From NCBI GenBank assembly GCA_017480265.1, contig JAFVAZ010000023.1, positions 1 through 30,964 on the forward strand: DNA of 30,964 nucleotides, written 5' to 3'. The notes under the pieces are model-generated. The model was not told where the DNA came from. It saw only the letters and a program-made list of their open reading frames with translations, and did not search any database. Every line of letters begins with the position of its first letter. The first letter of the stretch is position 1. Source of the DNA: Clostridia bacterium (GTDB taxonomy: Bacteria > Bacillota > Clostridia > Oscillospirales > Acutalibacteraceae). The position numbers and the translations under genes are program-made. Shown one piece after another: positions 23,322-30,639 of this stretch.

Positions 23322-23735
23322 ATGGATAAGCTAAATGTAAAAGATTTAGTACCTCATAGAGACACAATGTTGCTTCTGGACGAAGTATACAACTTTACTG
23401 ATACGTCAGCTGAAGGGAGCTACAGAGTAAAGGGTGATGAATTTTTTTTAGATGGTCATTACCCTATGCAACAGATAGTACCAGGCTCTATTTTATGTGA
23501 GATTATGGCACAGCTTACAGCGGCATTTGTAGGGTATACTCGGAAGATTAAAGGAATCCCCATAGTGGCAGAAATAAAAAACGCAAAGTTCAAAAAGTTA
23601 GTTTTGCCCGGCGATATATTGGTAATAAAAATGAAAGCAATAAAAGATTCATTCCGAGTGCTGTACGCTATGTGCTTTGTTTATGTGAAAAATGAATTAG
23701 TGGCAACTACGGAATTAACTATAGCCGTAAAGTAA
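23322..23735 (+). CDS. fabZ: 3-hydroxyacyl-ACP dehydratase, FabZ-like
   Basis: 137 residues of the hotdog fold. The start VKDLVPHRDTMLLLDEV is FabZ-like. The catalytic pair is H46 in DGHYP and E60 in CEIMAQ, 14 residues apart as in FabZ. The stretch between (MQQIVPGSI) differs from the canonical GRPVMPGV. It would dehydrate 3-hydroxyacyl-ACP to the trans-2-enoyl form. The frame is open from 23289 inside the preceding gene; ATG 23322 is preferred because it follows AGGGGGT and clears the upstream stop. Confidence 0.85.
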   Translation: MDKLNVKDLVPHRDTMLLLDEVYNFTDTSAEGSYRVKGDEFFLDGHYPMQQIVPGSILCEIMAQLTAAFVGYTRKIKGIPIVAEIKNAKFKKLVLPGDILVIKMKAIKDSFRVLYAMCFVYVKNELVATTELTIAVK

Positions 23736-23777
23736 ATGTATAATGTTTATTATTTTAATTTTTAGGAGGATTTATAT

Positions 23778-24014
23778 ATGCGTGAAACTGAAAAAATTGT
23801 AAGGGAAGAATTAGGCAAAATCTTGGACAAAGATACATCTCAAATATCTATAGATGCAAATTTAATTGAAGATGTAGGGATGGATTCATTGAATGTACTT
23901 GAAATTTTTGGAATGGTAGAAGAAAAATTTAATGTAGTGGTAGACACGGATAAAATCTCAGAACTAAAAACAATAGGCGATATAGTGGAGATAATAGAAG
24001 AGAATAAAAAATAG
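23778..24014 (+). CDS. acpP: Acyl carrier protein
   Basis: A 78-residue acidic four-helix carrier. The phosphopantetheine serine is S37 in GMDSLNVLEI, followed by the recognition helix II. The RBS AGGAGG is optimal, which suits an abundant protein. It lies between the dehydratase and the malonyl transferase and carries the acyl chains of this operon's enzymes. Confidence 0.95.
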   Translation: MRETEKIVREELGKILDKDTSQISIDANLIEDVGMDSLNVLEIFGMVEEKFNVVVDTDKISELKTIGDIVEIIEENKK

Positions 24015-24029
24015 GGAGATGTTATTAAT

Positions 24030-24989
24030 TTGCCTTCTGGTAATAAACCAAAATTTGCAGTTATTTTCCCGGGGCAGGGTTCTCAATACGTAGGTATGGG
24101 GAAATCGTTGTATGAAAAATATCCGACCGCAAAAGATATATTCTCGTTAGCTGATGAAACTTTGGCGTTCCCTTTGTCAAGTTTATGCTTTGATGGAGAT
24201 ATTCAAGAGCTTACTAAAACATGCAATACACAGCCGGCTCTATTGACGGTTTGCTATATAATGTACCAGGTGTATATCAAAGCAAATGGATTAAATCCAG
24301 AACTTTTGTTGGGGCATAGTTTAGGTGAGATCACGGCATTAGTTTGCGCCAATGCCATAAGCTTTACAGATGGTTTAAAGATTGTACGGCAAAGAGGGTT
24401 ATATATGCAAGAGTGTGGCGATAAAACCAAAGGCGGTATGCTTGCTGTTTTAGTAGATGATTTTGAGTGGATAAAACAATTGTGCAGAGAGATATCCAAA
24501 GAAGATATGATTTTAAATATAGCAAATTATAATTCTAACAATCAGATAGTGGTTTCTGGAGATATAAGAGCATTGCAGGATTTGAAGAGTGCATTGACCC
24601 AAAAGGGAATAAAGAGTATATTTTTAAATGTTTCTGCTCCGTTTCATAGTTCTATCATGCAAGCCGCTGCCGATAAGCTTTATGCTGAACTTAATAAATA
24701 TCACTATGATCCTATTGACGTACCTATAATCTCAAATATAAGTGGAGACTTGTATATGGATCAGGATAATCTTGCAAAAACACTCTCTGAGCAAATAATA
24801 TCTCCTGTAAAGTGGGTACAATCCATAAAGAAAGCACATAGTTTAGGTGCAGATTTATTCGTAGAAGTAGGTCCCAAAAATATCCTTAAAAACTTAAATA
24901 AAAATATTTGCAAAGATATACCCACATTATCTTTAGATTTAGAAGAAGATTTAAATACCTTCTATGATGTTTTAGGTATCACAGGATGA
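24030..24989 (+). CDS. fabD: Malonyl-CoA:ACP transacylase
   Basis: 319 residues of the FabD family, moving malonyl from CoA to ACP. FPGQGSQ at 13-19 supplies the oxyanion region, the nucleophile is S97 in GHSLGE, and the histidine partner is in VSAPFHS. The C-terminal VEVGPKNILKNL is typical. The start is TTG at 24030 behind GGGAG; no ATG fits. It overlaps the biotin ligase gene by 4 bases (ATGA). Confidence 0.94.
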   Translation: MPSGNKPKFAVIFPGQGSQYVGMGKSLYEKYPTAKDIFSLADETLAFPLSSLCFDGDIQELTKTCNTQPALLTVCYIMYQVYIKANGLNPELLLGHSLGEITALVCANAISFTDGLKIVRQRGLYMQECGDKTKGGMLAVLVDDFEWIKQLCREISKEDMILNIANYNSNNQIVVSGDIRALQDLKSALTQKGIKSIFLNVSAPFHSSIMQAAADKLYAELNKYHYDPIDVPIISNISGDLYMDQDNLAKTLSEQIISPVKWVQSIKKAHSLGADLFVEVGPKNILKNLNKNICKDIPTLSLDLEEDLNTFYDVLGITG

Positions 24990-25675
24990 ACGAATACGAT
25001 TTGAAAAATATAATTAAATCAAGTAACTTAATAAAAAATGTAGTTTACTATAAAAGGGTCTCTTCTACTAATGCCTTGGCTAAAGAGATCTTAAGTAAAG
25101 ATTTAGGAAGCACCCAAAGCAATTTTCTGGTGTTTTCAAATTGCCAAACCAATGGTAAAGGGAAAAATGACGCAGAGTTTCTTTCTCCGGCTGATGTAGG
25201 CATATATATGACTATTGTATTGATAAAACCTAGTTATGATTTAAGGTTAATCTCTATTGCAACTTCTTTAGCAATATTTAATGCCGTACAAAAATTTGCA
25301 CCAACGAATATAAAAATAAAATGGCCAAATGATATTCTAATGAATAGCAAGAAAATATGTGGGATTTTGATTGAAGCTAGTGGTTTATCTAACTCCAAAA
25401 ATCTATCATATGTTATCATTGGGATAGGCCTCAACGTAAACAATGAAAGCTTTGATAAAAGTATAGAAGATATCGCTACATCTATAAAGAAAGAAATCGG
25501 AGAGAGCATAGATATAAGTAATCTGATCAGTGAGATATTAAATCAGTTAGAGTCTTTATTACAAAAAACTCCCGAAAAATTGATAAAATGTTATCTGGAG
25601 AATGCGGACAAGGCCGCTTTTGCTCAAATAGAAAGCTTTTATAATAGCGTAATCAATCTTTCAGGAAAAGGATGA
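24986..25675 (+). CDS. birA: Biotin--[acetyl-CoA carboxylase] ligase, single-domain
   Basis: 229 residues of the BPL catalytic domain with a short C-terminal part and no N-terminal helix-turn-helix, so a ligase only and not a repressor. VSSTNALAKE, KWPNDILMNSKKICGILIEA and GIGLNVN are diagnostic. The biotin/AMP loop that reads GRGRRGR in E. coli BirA is GKGKNDA here (57-63), losing most arginines including the one equal to Arg118. Placed directly before accB and coupled to fabD, its substrate is surely the AccB of this operon. Confidence 0.87.
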   Translation: MNEYDLKNIIKSSNLIKNVVYYKRVSSTNALAKEILSKDLGSTQSNFLVFSNCQTNGKGKNDAEFLSPADVGIYMTIVLIKPSYDLRLISIATSLAIFNAVQKFAPTNIKIKWPNDILMNSKKICGILIEASGLSNSKNLSYVIIGIGLNVNNESFDKSIEDIATSIKKEIGESIDISNLISEILNQLESLLQKTPEKLIKCYLENADKAAFAQIESFYNSVINLSGKG

Positions 25676-26173
25676 GTGAATTTGAAAGGGAAAAAGAATA
25701 AATCAAATAAAAATAATAGTGACGTGGAGAAACTAAAGAGCCTATCTAAAATCTTGATGCAATATAATTTGACGGCTGTGGAGATCTTAGAAAATGAAAA
25801 AAAATATAGGGTAGAAAAGAATCTAGAAGTACCGGCCAATACGTCTGCTGAAGGGACTCCACAAGCAAGTGTAGATAAAGAATTGGATACATTACAAGTA
25901 GAGATAGATCAAGCAAAATCGAAAGAAAAGAGCTTAGAGATTATTGCTTCTACAATGGTAGGTATTTTTCATGATAGACATTCTGATGAAAAAAGTCCCC
26001 TGATAAAAATCGGTCAAAAGTTTGAAGTCGGAGATGTATTGTGCATAATTGAAGCGATGAAAACTTTTACTGAAGTACGTGCTGACGTAAGTGGAGTAAT
26101 TAAAGAAATATGTGTAAAAAATGGAGATTTAGTAGAGTATTCGCAACCTATTTTTAAATATGTAAAACAATGA
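25676..26173 (+). CDS. accB: Biotin carboxyl carrier protein of acetyl-CoA carboxylase
   Basis: 165 residues. A Lys-rich N-terminus and a helical segment (about 15-50) lead through a polar Glu/Ser/Ala linker to the biotinyl domain (about 85-165). The biotinylated lysine is K129 in IIEAMKTFTEV; the residue after the Lys is Thr where Met or Leu is more common. The start is GTG right after the birA stop, with AAAGGATGA as RBS. The stop overlaps the open start of the next frame. Confidence 0.92.
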   Translation: MNLKGKKNKSNKNNSDVEKLKSLSKILMQYNLTAVEILENEKKYRVEKNLEVPANTSAEGTPQASVDKELDTLQVEIDQAKSKEKSLEIIASTMVGIFHDRHSDEKSPLIKIGQKFEVGDVLCIIEAMKTFTEVRADVSGVIKEICVKNGDLVEYSQPIFKYVKQ

Positions 26174-26187
26174 ATGAAGGTGGATGC

Positions 26188-28191
26188 ATGTTTTCAAAAA
26201 TACTGGTAGCCAATAGAGGCGAAATAGCCGTGAAAATAATAAACACATGCAAAAATATGGAAATAGCAACCGTGGCAGTCTATTCTGAAGCAGATAAAGA
26301 TGCGCTGCACACTAAAGTGGCGGATGAATGCTATTGCATAGGTAAATCGGAACCTAAGGAAAGTTACCTAAATATGGAGGCGATTATTTCAGTAGCATTG
26401 GCAACCGGTGCCCAAGCTATACATCCTGGATATGGTTTTTTGTCTGAAAATTATGAGTTTGCAAGTCTATGCGAAGAAAACGATATCTGCTTTATAGGGC
26501 CACCATCAAACTTACTCAAAAAAATGAGCAATAAAGCTATGGCAAAAAAAATAGCGAAAAGAAATAAACTTGCTGTAATAGAGGGCATATGTGTAAAATA
26601 TGATCTTCCTGAAATATTGAAATCTGCCAATAAGATAGGATATCCAATAGTTATAAAGCCGACAAGCGGTGGAGCCGGCAGAGGGATAAAAGTTCTGCAT
26701 AACGAGGAAGAAACTCAAAACTTTGTAAATAATAGCGAGAAAGTTTTTTATACTGAAGAGGTCTTAATAGAAAAATACGTGGCTCCAGCTAGCCATATAG
26801 AGGTGCAGATCATCGCAGATAAATATGGAAATGCTTTATGTTTAGGCGAAAGGGATTGCTCTATCCAGGATCAAAATCAAAAGCTGCTCGAAGAGACTCC
26901 CTGCTCTAAAATAGATAAAATACAAAGAGAGCAGCTTTTTGAATCTTGCATTCATTTCGTCAAAAGCATAAAATACGTAGGGTGTGGCACGTTAGAGTTT
27001 TTATTAGATACAGATGGTTTTCATTTTATGGAGATGAACTGTAGGATACAAGTGGAGCACCCTATAACAGAAATGGTAACAGGACTCAATTTAATAAAAA
27101 TGCAAATATTGATAGCTTATGGAAAAAAATTAACCTTGCAGCAAAAAGATGTTAAGTTTACAGGGTGTGCGCTGGAGAGCAGGATAAATTTTTGCGATCT
27201 ACAAGGAAACAATATCGTAACAAATTTTAAATTTAATAAAAATGCAAATGTAAGGTTTGAGACATGTATTTATAAAGGCTATAACGTGCCTGTATTTTAT
27301 GACCATCTGCTCGGCAAGCTTATAGTACACGCTAAGACAAGGTCACAAGCGATCTCTAAAATGGAAAAAGCCCTAAGTGAACTAGTGATAGAGGGCATCT
27401 CTACCAATATAAATCTGCACAAAAACATACTTAACAATGAAATCTTTAAAAAACACCAGTATGATACCGATTTTTTTAATTTATATTATAAAAAGAAATA
27501 TTTATCTGCACAAGAAAGGCTCGATATGATAATAGATAAAGGAACTTTAGTAGAATATGACTCAGAGATAACATCTGATGATATTCTAAATTTTGATGGA
27601 TATATGGAAAAATTGGAAAGAAGCAAAAAGATAACAAATATGAATGAAGCTGTAGTATATGGCAAAGCCAAAATCGACAATATTGATGTAGTTATATTCG
27701 TTATGGATGGGAATTTTATGATGGGAACTATGGGTAGAGTTGTAGGAGAAAAAATAAAAAGAGCTTTTGTCCTAGCTACAGAGAAGCGGCTCCCGATTAT
27801 AGGCGTGACGGTATCCGGCGGAGCAAGGATGCAAGAAGGGGTATTTTCGCTTTTGCAAATGGCTAAAACTGCTGCCTTTGTAAAAAAACATAGTGATAAG
27901 GGACTTTTATATATTTCAGTGATCACTAATCCTACACTTGGAGGGGTCTCGGCTAGCTTTGCTTCACTTGCAGATATAATCATAGCAGAAGAAAAAGCTA
28001 TATTTGGTTTTACCGGCAAGAGGATAATTGAAGACGTTACGAAAGCTACTTTACCAGAAGACTTCCAAACAGCGGAATATTCACTAACCCATGGTATGGT
28101 CGATATGGTGACTTCGAGGGATAAATTGCGAGACTACCTAAAGGAAATTTTAAAGATTCATAAGAGGGATTTTTATGAAAAGAAAATTTGA
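26188..28191 (+). CDS. accC: Fused biotin carboxylase / carboxyltransferase beta (AccC-AccD)
   Basis: 667 residues in one uninterrupted frame. Residues 1 to about 436 are a complete biotin carboxylase: KILVANRGEIAVKI, the Gly-rich SGGAGRGIKV, ERDCSIQ with K232 (E. coli Lys238), EMNCRIQVEHPITEMVTG and ESRIN. From about 438 the sequence is AccD, starting at YLSAQERLDMI and continuing with FMMGTMGRVVGEK, SGGARMQEG, TLGGVSASFA and HGMVDMV. The four-Cys zinc ribbon that normally opens AccD is missing; the fusion point is exactly where it would end. The Arg pair in the usual QRRxQK is Asp-Gln here. ATG 26188 is chosen over ATG 26170 because GGTGGA precedes it and AccC proteins begin MFxKILVANRGE. 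It overlaps accA by 17 bases. Confidence 0.92.
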   Translation: MFSKILVANRGEIAVKIINTCKNMEIATVAVYSEADKDALHTKVADECYCIGKSEPKESYLNMEAIISVALATGAQAIHPGYGFLSENYEFASLCEENDICFIGPPSNLLKKMSNKAMAKKIAKRNKLAVIEGICVKYDLPEILKSANKIGYPIVIKPTSGGAGRGIKVLHNEEETQNFVNNSEKVFYTEEVLIEKYVAPASHIEVQIIADKYGNALCLGERDCSIQDQNQKLLEETPCSKIDKIQREQLFESCIHFVKSIKYVGCGTLEFLLDTDGFHFMEMNCRIQVEHPITEMVTGLNLIKMQILIAYGKKLTLQQKDVKFTGCALESRINFCDLQGNNIVTNFKFNKNANVRFETCIYKGYNVPVFYDHLLGKLIVHAKTRSQAISKMEKALSELVIEGISTNINLHKNILNNEIFKKHQYDTDFFNLYYKKKYLSAQERLDMIIDKGTLVEYDSEITSDDILNFDGYMEKLERSKKITNMNEAVVYGKAKIDNIDVVIFVMDGNFMMGTMGRVVGEKIKRAFVLATEKRLPIIGVTVSGGARMQEGVFSLLQMAKTAAFVKKHSDKGLLYISVITNPTLGGVSASFASLADIIIAEEKAIFGFTGKRIIEDVTKATLPEDFQTAEYSLTHGMVDMVTSRDKLRDYLKEILKIHKRDFYEKKI

Positions 28192-28954
28192 AGAATACAT
28201 GAAAATCGCATCTGACCCCAATAGAGCAAATTCTAAAGATTATATTAACTATATTTTTTCAAATTTTATCGAAATGCATGGCGATAGATTATATGGCGAT
28301 GATTTATCTATCACTACAGGGATTGGCTTATTGGATGATATTCCTGTCACCATTTTAGGCCAAAATAGGGGGAAGGATATTTCCGAACAGATTAAATATA
28401 ATTATTCCATGAGTCATCCGGAAGGATATAGAAAAGCATTACGTGCCACCAAACAAGCCGAAAAATTTGCAAGACCTATCATATGCTTTATAGATACATT
28501 GGGTGCATACCCGGGCCAAGCCGCCGAAGAACGTGGGCAACACAATGCTATAGCAACAAATCTTATGAAAATGATGTATACTAAAGTTCCCATTATAAGT
28601 ATTATTATAGGATCAGGGGGCAGTGGCGGGGCACTGGCTTTTTGCGTAGCGGATAAGGTTATTATGCTGGAGTACGCTACTTTTGGGGTCATATCGCCAC
28701 GATCCTGCGCAAATATTCTTTGGAAAGACCCAGAAAGAGAGATAGAGGCAGCAAAATTATTAAAAATAACATCTAATAATTTGAAAAAATTTGGTTTCGT
28801 GGATAAAATTATATCCGAAAAAAAAGGAGAATACAATTTTGAAGATACCGCAAAAAAGATTAAAAGCGAAATAAAAAGAAGTTTAGTATTATACAAAAAA
28901 GTGCCAATAAATATTTTACTCAAGCACAGGTACAATAAGTATATGAGCTTCTAA
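28175..28954 (+). CDS. accA: Acetyl-CoA carboxylase carboxyltransferase alpha
   Basis: 259 residues, partner of the AccD domain in moving the carboxyl from carboxybiotin to acetyl-CoA. SDPNRANSKDYI and FIEMHGDRLYGDD, GAYPGQAAEERGQ, IGSGGSGGALAF and ATFGVISPRSCA are all conserved. It lacks roughly the first 50 residues of the E. coli-type AccA (about 319 residues), starting almost at the crotonase-fold core. The gene overlaps the accC-D frame by 17 bases. The last gene of the operon. Confidence 0.93.
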   Translation: MKRKFEEYMKIASDPNRANSKDYINYIFSNFIEMHGDRLYGDDLSITTGIGLLDDIPVTILGQNRGKDISEQIKYNYSMSHPEGYRKALRATKQAEKFARPIICFIDTLGAYPGQAAEERGQHNAIATNLMKMMYTKVPIISIIIGSGGSGGALAFCVADKVIMLEYATFGVISPRSCANILWKDPEREIEAAKLLKITSNNLKKFGFVDKIISEKKGEYNFEDTAKKIKSEIKRSLVLYKKVPINILLKHRYNKYMSF

Positions 28955-28975
28955 AAATACTTGTAAAAGTATTTT
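28954..28975 (+). terminator. Hairpin after accA
   Basis: AAAATACTT (28954-28962) pairs perfectly with AAGTATTTT (28967-28975) across a GTAA tetraloop, immediately after the stop codon. The T-run is part of the 3' arm and no further T-tract follows, so it may be a weak terminator or a 3' stabiliser. Confidence 0.5.
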
Positions 28976-29032
28976 CGACAATGGAAATGGATTAGCTATA
29001 AAAAGTCAAGAGCAAAAGAAGAAAAAAAAATC

Positions 29033-29049
29033 AATCATACAGTATGATT
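29033..29049. promoter_or_regulatory. 17-base perfect palindrome upstream of the CapA gene
   Basis: AATCATAC, a central A, GTATGATT. Odd-length symmetric sites of this kind are common operators for dimeric regulators. It lies about 115 bases upstream of the likely -10 for the next gene, so direct repression from here is uncertain. No other coding or RNA feature was seen in 28976-29160. Confidence 0.4.
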
Positions 29050-29162
29050 AGAAAAATATATACGCGGTAGGCAAAGAAAAATTGAAACTAACAGAAGAAA
29101 ATATATTTTATTGCAATAGATCAAAGATAGAAAAATTCGAAAAACTTACTTATCTTTATTTG

Positions 29163-29171
29163 TGATATAAT
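29163..29171 (+). promoter_or_regulatory. Extended -10 promoter of the CapA gene
   Basis: TGATATAAT (TG, one base, TATAAT) at 29163-29171. The -35 region is poor, as extended -10 promoters allow. The start codon is 66 bases on, behind AAGGAAGG. Confidence 0.5.
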
Positions 29172-29237
29172 AATAATTCAAAGCAATATAAATAACATTT
29201 AAGATATAAAGGAAATCAAATTTTGCAAGGAAGGTAA

Positions 29238-30545
29238 ATGAAAGTGAACTTGTTAAATAAAGTAAAAAAGGTAAAATGGTGGTTTTGGGGTTTAATCGGT
29301 GCCGTAATTATTGGGGCATTATACCTTGCTAGCACCAATTTTTCGTCGTGGAATATAAGTAATAGTAGCATAACTAAAAAAGATGCTTCTATAAGCAGTG
29401 AACCTGTTCATATAGTTTCTAATATAAACATTGGCAGCATGGGAGACCTCCTAATACATGCGCCGATGCTGGTGGCTTCTTTTGATAAAAATACAAAGCA
29501 ATATAATTTTGAAAAAATTTTTACATACATAAAGCCCTATATAGAGGATTTGGACTATGCTGTTATCAACCTAGAAGGCACTTTGGCTAAAGATAACTAC
29601 TCCGGGTATCCTACGTTCAAGTACCCAGATAATATAATTGACTGTGCTAAAAATTGTGGCTTTAATATGTTTTTGACGGCAAACAATCATTCAAATGATG
29701 GAGGCCCTTCTGGTTTTGCTAGGACAGCGGATATCTTAAAGCAAAAAGGAGTAGACTTCACCGGGACTAGGGTTAATAAAGAAGATGCAAAATACGTTAT
29801 TAAAGACATAAAAGGAATAAAAATTGGAGTTGTAAATTATACTTACGGAGAAATATCTGAAAATGGCACAGCAAGTGTAAATGGTATTCCAAGTTCTAGA
29901 GAAAACAGTAAGCTTTTCAATGTATTTGATTATAAAAAGCTTGAAGATTTTTATAATGAACAGGCGGATATAATTGCAGAAATGAGAGAAATAGGGGTCG
30001 ATAAAATTCTCTACTATATGCATTGGGGAGAAGAATATCAATTAAAGCCAAATGATTCACAACAAAAAATAGCTCAAAAACTATGCGATTTAGGCGTAGA
30101 TGTTATTATCGGCGGGCACCCTCACGTTATTCAGCCTATGGATATTATTCATTCTGATGTTTCTGATAAAGATACGGTTTGCATTTATTCTCTTGGGAAT
30201 GCTGTATCGAACCAACGAAAAGAACGAAAAGGAATTATCAATAGCGGACATACCGAAGACGGCGTTATATTCACCGTATCTTTTACCAAATACAGCGATG
30301 GAACGGTATTGACTTCCGGTGTAAAAATTCTCCCTACGTGGGTTAACTTATACACAGGAGAAGCCGGGGAAAAGGTCTATCAGATTGTCCCACTCGATAA
30401 ATCTAAAGATTGGAATACTTTAAATCTAAAAAATAATCTTGAAAACGCCAGTGCCTCATATCAACGTACCATGTGGTTGCTAGAACCCGGATTTAAAAAA
30501 GCTAACGATCTTATATCCAAAAGGCTCGAAATTTATCCTGATTGA
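29238..30545 (+). CDS. CapA-family (poly-gamma-glutamate synthesis type) protein
   Basis: 435 residues with one N-terminal membrane anchor (about 15-32) and a PGA_cap domain (Pfam PF09587) outside the membrane. The domain resembles calcineurin-type phosphoesterases: NIGSMGDLLIH (64-74), INLEGTLA, LTANNHSNDGG, YYMHWGEEYQ and IGGHPHVIQPM. No CapB, CapC or other capsule genes accompany it, so poly-gamma-glutamate synthesis is unlikely to be read from this gene alone. A stand-alone role in envelope metabolism is possible; substrate unknown. Confidence 0.87.
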   Translation: MKVNLLNKVKKVKWWFWGLIGAVIIGALYLASTNFSSWNISNSSITKKDASISSEPVHIVSNINIGSMGDLLIHAPMLVASFDKNTKQYNFEKIFTYIKPYIEDLDYAVINLEGTLAKDNYSGYPTFKYPDNIIDCAKNCGFNMFLTANNHSNDGGPSGFARTADILKQKGVDFTGTRVNKEDAKYVIKDIKGIKIGVVNYTYGEISENGTASVNGIPSSRENSKLFNVFDYKKLEDFYNEQADIIAEMREIGVDKILYYMHWGEEYQLKPNDSQQKIAQKLCDLGVDVIIGGHPHVIQPMDIIHSDVSDKDTVCIYSLGNAVSNQRKERKGIINSGHTEDGVIFTVSFTKYSDGTVLTSGVKILPTWVNLYTGEAGEKVYQIVPLDKSKDWNTLNLKNNLENASASYQRTMWLLEPGFKKANDLISKRLEIYPD

Positions 30546-30562
30546 TTTTAGCGTTGCTGTAT

Positions 30563-30591
30563 TGTAAATGCTATGTTTTAGATTTATAATA
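30563..30591 (+). promoter_or_regulatory. Candidate dapF promoter
   Basis: TTGTAA (30563-30568), 17 bases, TATAAT (30586-30591). The -10 lies at the start of a 10-base inverted repeat. Confidence 0.5.
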
Positions 30592-30616
30592 CTTAAATAT
30601 AAAATAAAATCTAAAA
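30577..30616. repeat. Inverted repeat between CapA gene and dapF
   Basis: TTTTAGATTT (30577-30586) and AAATCTAAAA (30607-30616) are perfect reverse complements, 20 bases apart. It may be an AU-rich terminator of the upstream gene or an operator over the dapF start of transcription. Confidence 0.4.
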
Positions 30617-30639
30617 ATACACTTTAAGATGAGGATAAT

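Noticed and set aside
26875..26877. Loss of the E. coli His236 equivalent in biotin carboxylase
   Set aside because: This place also varies in other functional enzymes (Leu in Bacillus AccC, Asn in urea carboxylase), so the Asn is not a defect.
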